Shown here: in pieces, positions 56,244-64,000 of the stretch
Position numbering within the stretch: position 1 is the stretch's first letter
How the letters are laid out: every line of letters starts with the position of its first letter
From: Deinococcus piscis
Lineage (GTDB): Bacteria > Deinococcota > Deinococci > Deinococcales > Deinococcaceae
Assembly: GCF_014653275.1 (NCBI RefSeq)
Contig: NZ_BNAL01000001.1
Coordinates: 1 to 64,000 of the forward strand
DNA: 64,000 bases
Reading direction: 5' to 3'
Made by a program: the position numbers and the translations under genes
The notes under the pieces: model-generated
Database searches by the model: none
The model's input: only the letters and a program-made list of their open reading frames with translations
Told to the model about the DNA's origin: nothing

Positions 56244-57137
56244 TCAACTTGCTGTAGGCCCGCCCAGTACCTGCGCCGCCGTGACCCACCACCCCGGGTG
56301 AGCTGCCCCAAGCTTGGCGGCCACGGCCTCAGCGTGAGCCCCATCCCGCGCCACACCAAAGCAGGTGGCCCCAGAGCCGCTCATCAGCACCGAGTGCAGC
56401 CCAGCGTCCGCTAGCGCCTGCAAGGTCGCCTCAATGTCCGAGTGGCGGCGCAGTACGCCCGGTTGCAGCGAGTTGAAATAAGGCAGTTCGCGCCCGTCCC
56501 GCAGTGCCGTGATGATGCCCGGCAGATTCAGCGTGGGACCAAATTCGCCCGTTTCGTCCAGCCAGCGGTAAGCGTCGCCCGCGCTCACCTCACGGCCCGG
56601 ATTCGCCAGTACCAGCCAGGCCGGGGGCACATCTACCGGGCGCAGACGTTCGCCCACCCCTTCAGCCAGCGCTGCGCCCCCCAGCAGGAAAAACGGCACA
56701 TCGGCTCCCAGACCCAGGGCCAGTTCAGGCAACTCCACCTGCGAGGGAAAAAGGTCGGCCAGCGCCCGCAGCGTGGTTGCCGCGTCACTGCTGCCCCCGC
56801 CGAGGCCCGACGCCAGCGGCAGATGTTTGGCCAGGTGAATGTGAACACCCTCCGACACGCCCGCCGCGTCCAGGTAGGCCCGCGCCGCCCGGTACACCAG
56901 GTTGCGCCCGTCGGTGGGCAGCCCCGCGCCGTATGGCCCGCCTACACTCAGCGTCAGCGCAGGCGCGGGCGTAAAAGTCAGTTCGTCGCCCACGCTGAGC
57001 GGCACCATCAGGCTGGACAGGTCGTGGTAGCCGTCAGGCCGCACGCCGAGAATGCTGAGGCCGAGGTTGGTTTTGGCCGGGGCGAAGTGCTGACGCTGGC
57101 TGGTGGGCGGATAGTGGAGGGTGGAGGGTAGGGTCAC
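56244..57137 (-). CDS. ispE: 4-diphosphocytidyl-2-C-methyl-D-erythritol kinase
   Basis: A 297-aa GHMP kinase of the MEP pathway. FAPAKTNLGLSILGVRPDGYH opens the fold, LPLASGLGGGSSDAATTLRAL is the ATP-binding motif near residue 110, and LMSGSGATCFGVARD the third GHMP motif near residue 253. Lies 8 nt after ispD, the preceding enzyme of the pathway. The N-terminal Ser/Thr/Pro lead is coded by pyrimidine-rich DNA. Confidence 0.95.
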   Translation of the reverse strand: MTLPSTLHYPPTSQRQHFAPAKTNLGLSILGVRPDGYHDLSSLMVPLSVGDELTFTPAPALTLSVGGPYGAGLPTDGRNLVYRAARAYLDAAGVSEGVHIHLAKHLPLASGLGGGSSDAATTLRALADLFPSQVELPELALGLGADVPFFLLGGAALAEGVGERLRPVDVPPAWLVLANPGREVSAGDAYRWLDETGEFGPTLNLPGIITALRDGRELPYFNSLQPGVLRRHSDIEATLQALADAGLHSVLMSGSGATCFGVARDGAHAEAVAAKLGAAHPGWWVTAAQVLGGPTAS

Positions 57138-57145
57138 AGTCAGGG

Positions 57146-57868
57146 TCAGTTTAGTTGGATTTTGCCTGGGTCATCCCACACGGGCGCCAGTGCTTCAGCC
57201 AGCGCCAAATCTCCCGCCCGCGTCACCTTAAAGAGCCTCGCGTCACCCTCCACCAGCTCCACCGCATGCCCCAGCCGCGCCACCAGCCCGGCGTCGTCGG
57301 TGGCGGCAAAGCCTTCGGCGGCGGCGTAGGTGTGGGCATAGTGCAGCAGCTCGCGCCGGAAGCCCTGCGGCGTCTGGATGGCCCAGAGGTTCTCGCGGGG
57401 GACACCCTCCACCCAGAAAGCACGCGCTTTCTCGGTGTTCATATCCCCCAGCACCAGTGAATCTGCCACGGGCAGCGCCACCGTCGCCGCTTCACTCCGC
57501 AGCACCGCCGCCTGCACCGCCTGCACGACTTCGGCGCTCAGGAAGGGCCGCGCCGCATCATGAATCAGCACGTGTTCGGCGCTCGTGGCTTCCAGCAGTC
57601 GCCGCACGCTGTCCTGGCGGGTCGCGCCGCCCGTGATTGTCCGCACGCCTGCGGGGACATCGGGGGGGAGGCTCAGACCTTCGGGGAGCGCCACCACCAC
57701 TTCGGCCACATGCGGGGCCAGCGCCTGAGCCGCCCACGCCAGCAGCGAGCGCCCGCCCACGGTGACAGCAGCTTTGGGGCCACGGCCCAGGCGGGTGCCC
57801 GAGCCAGCGGCGGGAATCAGCGCGGCGAAGGTGGATGGAAGATGGGAGACGAGGGATGGTTGAGACAC
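57146..57868 (-). CDS. ispD: 2-C-methyl-D-erythritol 4-phosphate cytidylyltransferase
   Basis: A 240-aa nucleotidyltransferase that makes CDP-methylerythritol. The N-terminal AALIPAAGSGTRLGRGPKAAV carries the CTP-binding loop, VLIHDAARPFLSAEVV lies near residue 98 and AIQTPQGFRRELLHYAH near 150. GTG at 57868 is chosen because ACTATT lies 7 nt upstream; another GTG at 57916 would add 16 residues. First gene of ispD-ispE. Confidence 0.93.
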   Translation of the reverse strand: MSQPSLVSHLPSTFAALIPAAGSGTRLGRGPKAAVTVGGRSLLAWAAQALAPHVAEVVVALPEGLSLPPDVPAGVRTITGGATRQDSVRRLLEATSAEHVLIHDAARPFLSAEVVQAVQAAVLRSEAATVALPVADSLVLGDMNTEKARAFWVEGVPRENLWAIQTPQGFRRELLHYAHTYAAAEGFAATDDAGLVARLGHAVELVEGDARLFKVTRAGDLALAEALAPVWDDPGKIQLN

Positions 57869-57938
57869 AGCTGGGAATAGTTTAGTCGTTGGTCCGCAGC
57901 GCCTCAAAGCGCTCACCGCTCATCTGTGCAGTCATTAT

Positions 57939-59534
57939 CTATGTGGTCAGATGACCCACCTCCACCACGCGCCCTGCCACCCGCTCAATCAGCCGCCTGT
58001 CGTGGGTTGCCAGCAGGACCGTGCCTGCGTAGTCGCGCAGCACATCCTCCAGCACGTCCACCATCTGTGGGTCTAGGTGGTTGGTGGGCTCATCCAGCAG
58101 CAGGACCTGAGCCCGCGTCACGCTCAGGCGGGCCAGGCTCAGGCGGGTGCGTTGGCCGCCCGACAGGTGCGCAATGGGCGTGTGCGGCGGCGGCAAAAAG
58201 AGTTGCGCCGTGATTTCGTACAGCTGGTGCGGGGTGAGGGTGTCGTTGGCGTCCAGCAGGGCATCAGCCAAAGTCTCAAAACCCGCCAGTTCCTCGCCAT
58301 TTTGCCCCGCCGCATAAAGGCTCAGGCCCGCTCCCCAGACCACGCGGCCTCTATGCGGCAGCTCGCCCAAGATGGCCCGCAGCAGGGTGCTTTTGCCCGC
58401 GCCGTTTTCCCCCACCAGCGCCACCTTCTCACCGCGCCGCAGGTGGAGATTCAGGCCGTCCAGTACCGTCTTTTCGCCTCGTTGTACGGTCAGCCCCTCC
58501 ACCCGCAGTACGTCCAGCGGGCCAGGGGCAATCGGCGGCAAGTCCAGCGTCAGGCGGCGGTGGTCGGTGTAGGGTTTGGCGGCGGCTACGGTGTCCAGGC
58601 GTTCTATTCGGCGCTCCAAAGCTCTGGCCTGCCTCGCCAGCGTCTGACTTGCCGCCTGCGCCCTATTTTTGGCAGGCAACATGGGCACATTTCCTGCGCG
58701 CTTATGGTTGAATTGTCCCGCGCTCCGCGCCACCGAATGCACGCGGCTCTTTGCATCTTCTAGCGCCGCCCGCTTGCGCCGGTACGCCTCAAAATCCCGC
58801 TCCTGCGCGGCCCGCTGCACCGCCCGCAATTCCATCGCCTCCGTGTAGGGCGCGGGGTAAACGGTCAGCCGCCCGCGTTCCAGCTCGGCGGTGTGCGTGC
58901 TAACGGCATCCAAAAAGGCGCGGTCATGGCTGGCAAAGACAAAGGCGGCGGGAGAGGCCTGAATCCAACCTTCTAGCCATGCCAGCCCCGCCGCGTCCAG
59001 GTGGTTGGTCGGTTCGTCCAGCAGGTACGTCTCGGCGGGCGAGAGCAAGAGCGCTGCAAGCAAGAGCCGCCGCGTCTGCCCGCCCGACAGCGCCCCCGCC
59101 TGTGCCCCCGCGTCCAGCCCCAGCGCCGCGAGCACACTTTCCGCCTGCACCTCAAAGTCGTAGCCTCCGCTCAGGCGGTAGCTTTCCTCGGCCTCGGTAA
59201 ACTCGCTCAGCGCTGCGGGCGTGCCGCTTTCCAGTGCTGCGGTGGCCTGCGCGTACCGCTGCGCCGCCGCCCTCAATGGGGCGGGCTTGACCGCTTCTAT
59301 CACGGTTCCGGCCAGTTCGCCCGCCTGCTGGGTGAGGTACGCCACGCGGCCTGTACGCTGCACTTCGCCCGTTGTGGGGGCCACCTCGCCCGCCAGCACG
59401 CGCAGCAGCGAGGTCTTGCCGCTGCCGTTCTCGCCAATCAGCCCCACACGCTCGCCCGCGTTCAGCGTCAAAGAAATGTCATCAAAAAGAAGTTGGTCGC
59501 CGTACGACAGGGCGACAGAAGATGCCTGTAACAA
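57939..59534 (-). CDS. ABC-F family ATPase
   Basis: A 531-aa protein with two ABC ATPase domains and no membrane segment. Walker A motifs are GENGSGKTS near residue 37 and GENGAGKST near residue 380; signatures are LSGGQTRRL and LSGGQRTRL; DEPTNHLD occurs in both halves. The linker between domains (AYRRKRAALEDAKSRVHS) is short. ABC-F proteins act on the ribosome in translation control or antibiotic resistance. TTG start supported by GGAGG 7 nt upstream. Confidence 0.9.
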   Translation of the reverse strand: MLQASSVALSYGDQLLFDDISLTLNAGERVGLIGENGSGKTSLLRVLAGEVAPTTGEVQRTGRVAYLTQQAGELAGTVIEAVKPAPLRAAAQRYAQATAALESGTPAALSEFTEAEESYRLSGGYDFEVQAESVLAALGLDAGAQAGALSGGQTRRLLLAALLLSPAETYLLDEPTNHLDAAGLAWLEGWIQASPAAFVFASHDRAFLDAVSTHTAELERGRLTVYPAPYTEAMELRAVQRAAQERDFEAYRRKRAALEDAKSRVHSVARSAGQFNHKRAGNVPMLPAKNRAQAASQTLARQARALERRIERLDTVAAAKPYTDHRRLTLDLPPIAPGPLDVLRVEGLTVQRGEKTVLDGLNLHLRRGEKVALVGENGAGKSTLLRAILGELPHRGRVVWGAGLSLYAAGQNGEELAGFETLADALLDANDTLTPHQLYEITAQLFLPPPHTPIAHLSGGQRTRLSLARLSVTRAQVLLLDEPTNHLDPQMVDVLEDVLRDYAGTVLLATHDRRLIERVAGRVVEVGHLTT

Positions 59535-59734
59535 CAGAGTTCCTCCACAGGTTTACAAGGCCCTGGCTCAAAGCCCAGGCAGCGTAAAAGGTCAGCGGGA
59601 GAACGTCAGTTGCGCAAGGCTGAAAAGTCCTTTGAATGGAGGAAGGCCGAACCGCCCAGAGAGGTTTAAGCAAGGGCTTAAAGCGTGGGCGCGTTGGGGA
59701 AAGTGTAGCGGGCAGTAGAGGTAATCAGCAAGGT

Positions 59735-60145
59735 TCAGGAATTGAAATTGTATAAGTCCATGTCCACCGTTGCTTCCAAGGACAGCAGCCACATCAGATG
59801 GTTAGGCCGCATCACCAGCGCGGGAGTCGTTTCGCCAAATTCGGCCACCACGCGCAGGAAAACGTTCAGATTGCGACTTTTAGCCCATGCGCCAGCTTCG
59901 GCCCAGGTGGAAGAAGTGCCACGCAGTTCGTCCAGCAGTTTCTCCAATTCGTAGGTTCGGCGCTTAGCGGTTTTTACTTCCAGAACGTCAAATTGGGCCA
60001 TTTTAGGCACGTACCACAAGGCTTCGCCCACACGCCGCGTCTCACATATGGCCCCTTGAGGTGACAGCAAACGCAGTAATTCTCGCGGGTCAAAAAGGCC
60101 GTAAAAGCCAACGTAGACGTACATCTCACAAGTTATCTCAGCCAC
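59735..60145 (-). CDS. DUF4279-like protein
   Basis: A 136-aa protein. FYGLFDPRELLRLLSPQGA near the N-terminus and RPNHLMWLLSLEATVDMDLY at the end match the layout of DUF4279 proteins, small domains of unknown function related to some immunity families. It overlaps the ubiX stop by 8 nt, last in a peptidase-ubiX unit, and has lower GC than its neighbours, suggesting later insertion. The 200-nt spacer below it (59535-59734) shows nothing recognisable. Confidence 0.55.
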   Translation of the reverse strand: MAEITCEMYVYVGFYGLFDPRELLRLLSPQGAICETRRVGEALWYVPKMAQFDVLEVKTAKRRTYELEKLLDELRGTSSTWAEAGAWAKSRNLNVFLRVVAEFGETTPALVMRPNHLMWLLSLEATVDMDLYNFNS

Positions 60146-60701
60146 CCTCCCCCCAGCGCCTAAATCCGCCCGCCTCCAGTCCGAACTGGTCCAGCACCCG
60201 CACCGTCACGAAATGCAGCAACTCATCCACGCTGCGGGGCGCGTGGTAAAAGCCCGGGCTGGCGCTCATCACGGTGGCCCCCGCATCATGGGCGGCCAGC
60301 ATGTTCACCAGCATCGGCCTCGGCACCGGGTCTTCGCGCAGCACGAGGACCAGCCGCCGCCGCTCCTTGAGGGTCACGTGGGCGGCGCGGCTGACCAGGT
60401 TGTCGGCCATGCCGTGCGCCACCTTTGCCAGGGTGCCCGCGCTGCACGGCACAATCAGCATGCCGTCCGTGCGAAATGACCCAGAGGCGATGCTCGCGCC
60501 AAGGTCGCGGTCCTCGTGAATGACGGAGGCGAGCGTCGTCAGCTCGTCCAGCCGCACCCCGCCTTCTGCCGTCATCACCCGCTTGGCTCCGCTGGTCACG
60601 ACAAGGTGGGTTTCCACGTCCAGCCCATGCAGAGAACGCAGAATATCCAGCGCGTAGGGAATGCCGCTGCCCCCACTGACGCCGATGACCAGACGTTTCA
60701 C
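60138..60701 (-). CDS. ubiX: flavin prenyltransferase
   Basis: A 187-aa UbiX/Pad1 flavoprotein that adds dimethylallyl to FMN, making the cofactor of UbiD decarboxylases. RLVIGVSGGSGIPYALDILR holds the FMN-binding loop, MLIVPCSAGTLAKVAHGMADNL follows in two parts, and LREDPVPRPMLVNMLAAHDAGA is the conserved C-terminal segment. No ubiD is in the window. The ATG overlaps the M32 peptidase stop (ATGA). Confidence 0.92.
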   Translation of the reverse strand: MKRLVIGVSGGSGIPYALDILRSLHGLDVETHLVVTSGAKRVMTAEGGVRLDELTTLASVIHEDRDLGASIASGSFRTDGMLIVPCSAGTLAKVAHGMADNLVSRAAHVTLKERRRLVLVLREDPVPRPMLVNMLAAHDAGATVMSASPGFYHAPRSVDELLHFVTVRVLDQFGLEAGGFRRWGEGG

Positions 60702-62218
60702 AGGTTCAGGCCGTACAGTTCGCCGTACTTGCTGCGCAGATAAGCCAGATAATCGTCAGCGGCCAGGGGCGCCCCAGTGGCTCGCTCTATCAAGGCCTCG
60801 GGGGTATAGAGGCGACCATGCTGGTAGATGTGCTCGCGCAGCCAGGTGTGCAGCGGGCCGAACTCACGGCGGGCAATCTGGGCATCCAGCTCCGGTAGAG
60901 CACGGCGGGCCGCCGCATAAATCTGCCCGCTCATGATGTTGCCCAGCGTGTAGCCCTGAAAGGCTCCGGCCACCGGCCCAAAGAACCAGTGAACGTCTTG
61001 CAAGACGCCGTCTTGGTGGCCCGGGGCTTCCAGGCCCAGATTATCCCGGTAGGCGGCCTGCCAGGCGTCGGCCAGGTCGCGCACGGCCAGCCGTCCGGCC
61101 AGCAGCTCACGCTCCAGATTGAACCGCAAAATGACATGCAGGTTGTAGGTCAGCTCATCGGCATCGGTGCGAATGAGGCTGCGGCGCACCACGTTGCTGG
61201 CGCGGTACAGTTCGTCGTCACTCACGCCGGCAAGCTGCCCCGGAAAGGTGGCCCGGAATTCGGCCCCGTACGCGGCCCAGAACTCGCGGCTGCGGCCCAC
61301 CAGGTTTTCCCACAGGCGCGACTGGCTCTCGTGGACGCCGCTGCTCACGCCACCGCCCAGCGGTGTGCCCAGATACTCGGCGGCAATGCCCTGCTCGTAC
61401 ATGGCGTGGCCGGACTCGTGCAGAGTGGAATACAGCGCGTCGGTAGGGTCGTCCAGACGCACCCGCGTGGTGATGCGAATGTCCTGGTCGCCCAGGCGGG
61501 TCATGAAAGGGTGGTGGGTCAGGTCCTGGCGGCCCGCCGTGAAGTCGTAGCCGTAGTCACGGATGACCCGCTCCCCGAACGCCAGTTGCTCGGCCTGACC
61601 GTAGCGATTCGCTCCACCGATAAAGTCAGTCCGCGGCTCCGACGCCTCAGTCACAGCCTGCACCAGCGGCACCAGCTCGCGTTGCAGGTCCGCGAACACG
61701 CCTGCGATCACCTCGGCGCTCATCCCCTCGTCCGATTGGCCGATGTAGTAGTCGTGCGGGTCAGCGTACTGCGGAAAATGACTGGCCGCCTGGAGGGTCA
61801 GGTCCAGCGACTTTTCCAGCAGCGGCACCATGCCGTCCCAGTCGCCCCCAGGGCGGGCAGCAGCCCAGGCGGTGTAGGTGCGGCCCCAATGTTCGGACAT
61901 CTCCCCCACCAGCGCAGCGGGCAAGCGGGTGTTCTCCTCAAAGTCCTTGCGGGCCAGCTCCAGCATCCGGGCCTGGGCCGGGTCCAGGTCGGTGCGGCCC
62001 TGCAGCGCGTCCAGGGTGCGGCCATAGTCCGCGTCGGTGGCGTGGGCGTGGGTCAGCCGGGCCAGCAGGGCCATCTGACGGCTGCGGCCCTCAGCGGCTG
62101 CGGGCGGCTGATAGGTGCTCTGGTCCCAGCCCAGCAGCGAGTCAATGCCCCGCAGGTCGCTCAGCTCGCGGTAGTGGCGCAGGAACTCCTGCCAGCTCTG
62201 TTCGGTTGTCAGGGTCAT
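60698..62218 (-). CDS. M32 carboxypeptidase (Taq type)
   Basis: A 506-aa zinc carboxypeptidase that removes C-terminal residues from peptides. The HEXXH motif is in LYSTLHESGHAMYEQGI near residue 266, the third zinc ligand in SGVHESQSRLWENLV, and NLHVILRFNLERELL follows. Leaderless promoter TATATT 6 nt upstream. First gene of M32-ubiX-DUF4279. Confidence 0.93.
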   Translation of the reverse strand: MTLTTEQSWQEFLRHYRELSDLRGIDSLLGWDQSTYQPPAAAEGRSRQMALLARLTHAHATDADYGRTLDALQGRTDLDPAQARMLELARKDFEENTRLPAALVGEMSEHWGRTYTAWAAARPGGDWDGMVPLLEKSLDLTLQAASHFPQYADPHDYYIGQSDEGMSAEVIAGVFADLQRELVPLVQAVTEASEPRTDFIGGANRYGQAEQLAFGERVIRDYGYDFTAGRQDLTHHPFMTRLGDQDIRITTRVRLDDPTDALYSTLHESGHAMYEQGIAAEYLGTPLGGGVSSGVHESQSRLWENLVGRSREFWAAYGAEFRATFPGQLAGVSDDELYRASNVVRRSLIRTDADELTYNLHVILRFNLERELLAGRLAVRDLADAWQAAYRDNLGLEAPGHQDGVLQDVHWFFGPVAGAFQGYTLGNIMSGQIYAAARRALPELDAQIARREFGPLHTWLREHIYQHGRLYTPEALIERATGAPLAADDYLAYLRSKYGELYGLNL

Positions 62219-62224
62219 GGGGCC

Positions 62225-62230
62225 AATATA
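62225..62230 (-). promoter_or_regulatory. -10 box, leaderless M32 peptidase promoter
   Basis: TATATT, 6 nt before the ATG at 62218. Confidence 0.65.
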
Positions 62231-62244
62231 CGCGGCAGTGATAC

Positions 62245-62269
62245 GGCGCTGTATTCAGGACACAGCGCC
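62245..62269. terminator. hairpin after the dioxygenase-like gene
   Basis: GGCGCTGT (62245-62252) pairs with ACAGCGCC (62262-62269). No T-run. Lies 31 nt beyond the dioxygenase-like stop. Confidence 0.4.
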
Positions 62270-62299
62270 ATTTAGGACAGGGTGCCGCCAAGAACGGCG

Positions 62300-63256
62300 C
62301 TAGTTCTTCAGTCCTACCATCAGGCTGGCCTGGTAGCCGCCCTGTACGCTGCCCACCATGACCGGAGTCTGGGCTTTGACCCCATCTCTGAACACCATGT
62401 CGCTGCTCAGGCTCAGGCTATTCAGGTTGCGAACACTGCCGCTGTAGCGGCTATCCGCGTATACGGCGCGGCACTCGGCTTCGGGCAAGGCAAGTTGCGA
62501 CACCAGAAGCACATTCTGATCCACATTGCCCTTCACGGCGGCGGCCAGATTCGCGTAAACCTCAAAGTGGATATGCGGCCAGCGGCCAGCGTAACAGCCG
62601 GGGAAAATGGTCTGGAAGGTCACTTCGCCGTTGGCGTCCGTAACCTGGGCACCACGCAGATAATCTTCCTGCACAATGTTCTGGCTGTAGAGCGAATATT
62701 CACCGCCCGGCGTACAGGCCCAGATGTACACCACATATCCAGCCAGTGGGGTGCAGTTCGTGTCCACATCCACCAAGCGCATGGTCAGAGTCAGGGGCAC
62801 GCCAGAGACACGGTTGCCCGTACCCAAGCTGCGGGTCAGGTCACGCCGCACAATCCCAGAATCGTCCAGGATGTTGAGGGTCTGCCCCGACGCGCCCGAC
62901 CCATCGGCAGGGTATGGGCCCTGGGTTTCGGTAGGCAAGGTGGAACACTCACCGTTCGCGCTCTGCACAGTGGCGGCGTCTCCCTGACCGCCAGGACCAC
63001 CGCCGGGACCACCCGGGGGCATGCCGCCAGGAGGCAGAGGTGGGCGGCCACCGCCCGCAAGGGCAGGTCCACCCAGCAGCGCACCGCCAGTCAGCGCGGC
63101 CACGCCCAGCGCCCCCAGCCCCAGCAAGCGGCGGCGGTCCATCACAGTGCGGGTCATCATGCCTGCGTCAGCGTTCATGCCCAGATGGGTAAAGTCATCG
63201 GGCGCATGGCTGTGGTCATCGTGTTCGGCGGGAAAAGGGTTCAGGGGCTCAGTCAT
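62300..63256 (-). CDS. Tat-exported intradiol ring-cleavage dioxygenase-like protein
   Basis: A 318-aa secreted protein. An unusual long His/Asp-rich leader is followed by a twin-arginine signal (MDRRRLLGLGALGVAALTG), consistent with export of a folded, cofactor-bearing enzyme. A Gly/Pro linker leads to the dioxygenase domain: TETQGPYPADG and the iron-ligand cluster GCYAGRWPHIHFEVYANL, with VYIWACTPGGEYSLYSQ between. Family members open catechol-type rings with Fe(III). ATG at 63256 is chosen because GGAGGAAG lies 7 nt upstream. Confidence 0.85.
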   Translation of the reverse strand: MTEPLNPFPAEHDDHSHAPDDFTHLGMNADAGMMTRTVMDRRRLLGLGALGVAALTGGALLGGPALAGGGRPPLPPGGMPPGGPGGGPGGQGDAATVQSANGECSTLPTETQGPYPADGSGASGQTLNILDDSGIVRRDLTRSLGTGNRVSGVPLTLTMRLVDVDTNCTPLAGYVVYIWACTPGGEYSLYSQNIVQEDYLRGAQVTDANGEVTFQTIFPGCYAGRWPHIHFEVYANLAAAVKGNVDQNVLLVSQLALPEAECRAVYADSRYSGSVRNLNSLSLSSDMVFRDGVKAQTPVMVGSVQGGYQASLMVGLKN

Positions 63257-63390
63257 AGGGTCTTCCTCCTCATAGGCCACCGTAGCGGCAAAGTATTTAG
63301 AAGCTGTTTAGGGCCTTTGCCGAGGCGGCATCGGCTTGCCTGTGAAGCAGGACAAGTGTGGAGCGGCCCGGACTTGCAAAGCCGCAACGC

Positions 63391-63419
63391 AAAAGAAGCA
63401 GACTGCCCGCAGGCAGCCT
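63391..63419 (-). terminator. probable terminator of accA
   Basis: On the minus strand GGCTGCC-TGC-GGGCAG is followed by TCTGCTTCTTTT. Lies 36 nt after the accA stop. Confidence 0.5.
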
Positions 63420-63454
63420 GTCCCCTTCAGAAATGGTGGCGCAGACACGCCGAA

Positions 63455-64000
63455 TCAGCGTTCCTCGAACACACCCATCGCCCGGAAGCGTTCGGCGCGG
63501 CCTGCCAGCAGCTCCTCGGCGCGCAGGCTGCTCAGCTCACGCAGATGGCGGCTGACCGCCTCGCCCAGCGCCTGCGCAGCTGCGTCTTTGTCCAGGTGTG
63601 CGCCGCCTGCGGGCTCAGGAATCACCTCTTCTACGATGCCCAGCTCCAGCAGGTCGGGGGCCGTGAGCTTGAGGGCTTCGGCGGCGGCGGGGGCCTGAGC
63701 GGCATCTTTCCAGATGATGCTGGCGCAGGCTTCAGGCGAAATCACCGAATACCAGGCATTTTCCATGATCAGCACGCGGTTGCCCACGCCAATCGCCAGC
63801 GCACCCCCGCTGCCGCCCTCACTCAGCACGGCGCACACCGCTGGCACCTTCAGGCGGCTCATGCGCTGGATACTTTCGGCAATCGCCCAGCCCTGCCCGC
63901 GCTCCTCGGCTTCGATGCCAGGGTACGCGCCGGGCGTGTCAATCAGCGCCACCACCGGCAGCCCGAACTTGTCGGCCAGGTCCATCAGGCGCATCGCCTT
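63455..64000 (-). CDS. accA: acetyl-CoA carboxylase carboxyltransferase subunit alpha (partial, runs off the right edge)
   Basis: The last 182 codons are present. The frame is open to base 64000, so the N-terminal half lies outside. [49 protein letters not shown] and [16 protein letters not shown] are the acyl-CoA carboxyltransferase core of AccA. With AccD it moves carboxyl from biotin to acetyl-CoA, giving malonyl-CoA for fatty-acid synthesis. The C-terminus is complete. Confidence 0.95.
   Translation of the reverse strand, partial: KAMRLMDLADKFGLPVVALIDTPGAYPGIEAEERGQGWAIAESIQRMSRLKVPAVCAVLSEGGSGGALAIGVGNRVLIMENAWYSVISPEACASIIWKDAAQAPAAAEALKLTAPDLLELGIVEEVIPEPAGGAHLDKDAAAQALGEAVSRHLRELSSLRAEELLAGRAERFRAMGVFEER

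Noticed and set aside
56230..56260. TTGACA near the 55637-56221 gene as a -35 box
   Set aside because: It lies only 9 bp from TACCCT, too close for a standard promoter.
57882..57935. 17-codon frame (ATG to TAA) between the ABC-F gene and ispD
   Set aside because: There is no ribosome-binding site or well-spaced -10 box, and nothing ties it to ispD.

Overview
The window is a high-GC chromosomal segment from a Deinococcus. The strongest genus marker is ddrB at 42479-43069, a single-stranded DNA-binding repair protein known from Deinococcus. It sits directly behind a 17-bp palindrome of the radiation/desiccation response motif (RDRM) type, and an almost identical palindrome precedes mutL at 18971-18987. 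Other support comes from a giant TamB-like protein, an L19 with a long acidic tail, and widespread promoter -10 hexamers 6-7 nt in front of start codons, the leaderless arrangement described for Deinococcus. I see no rRNA, tRNA, CRISPR array, insertion sequence or prophage, and most of the window is core genome.

Layout. 0-3 kb: edge-truncated ArsR-type regulator, rpoZ, an Imm-5-like protein, trmL/ispF, and a GNAT acetyltransferase split by a frameshift. 3-14 kb: one 3590-aa TamB-like gene. 14-17 kb: ABC exporter, lipoprotein, membrane protein. 17-23 kb: mutS, a glycosyltransferase and mutL on one strand. 23-27 kb: rplM-rpsI, two overlapping HAD phosphatases, dut, rplS. 27-34 kb: alpha/beta hydrolase, lipB-lipA, a small repeat element, a membrane-anchored unknown, an EamA transporter, a RimK-linked protease gene with rimK, and an AT-richer secreted unknown. 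34-39 kb: ribD-ribE-ribBA behind an FMN riboswitch, then kptA overlapping a nuclease-like gene. 39-45 kb: metK, a phosphoribosyltransferase, a lipoprotein hydrolase, ddrB, an SDR and an asparaginase. 45-56 kb: MaoC, pepF, a phosphoesterase, a CDF metal exporter, an SDR with a 46-aa membrane microprotein, holB, a DinB-VOC fusion, two metallo-beta-lactamase-fold hydrolases, two related secreted unknowns and a DUF2270 protein. 56-64 kb: ispD-ispE, an ABC-F ATPase, M32 peptidase-ubiX-DUF4279, a Tat-exported intradiol-dioxygenase-like protein and the 3' part of accA.

How genes work together. IspD, IspE and IspF are consecutive MEP-pathway steps from two loci. LipB and LipA make protein-bound lipoate. 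RibD, RibE and RibBA cover most of riboflavin synthesis under FMN control; lumazine synthase (ribH) is not here. MutS, MutL, HolB and DdrB belong to replication and repair, with DdrB and MutL apparently under the DdrO/PprI damage switch. RimK and its partner modify ribosomal protein S6.

The least explained items are the kptA/nuclease pair, the secreted pair at 53.5-54.9 kb, long perfect inverted repeats at gene ends (24.1, 36.2 and 40.8 kb), the 131-bp repeat at 29.9 kb, and a short frame translationally coupled to tamB.
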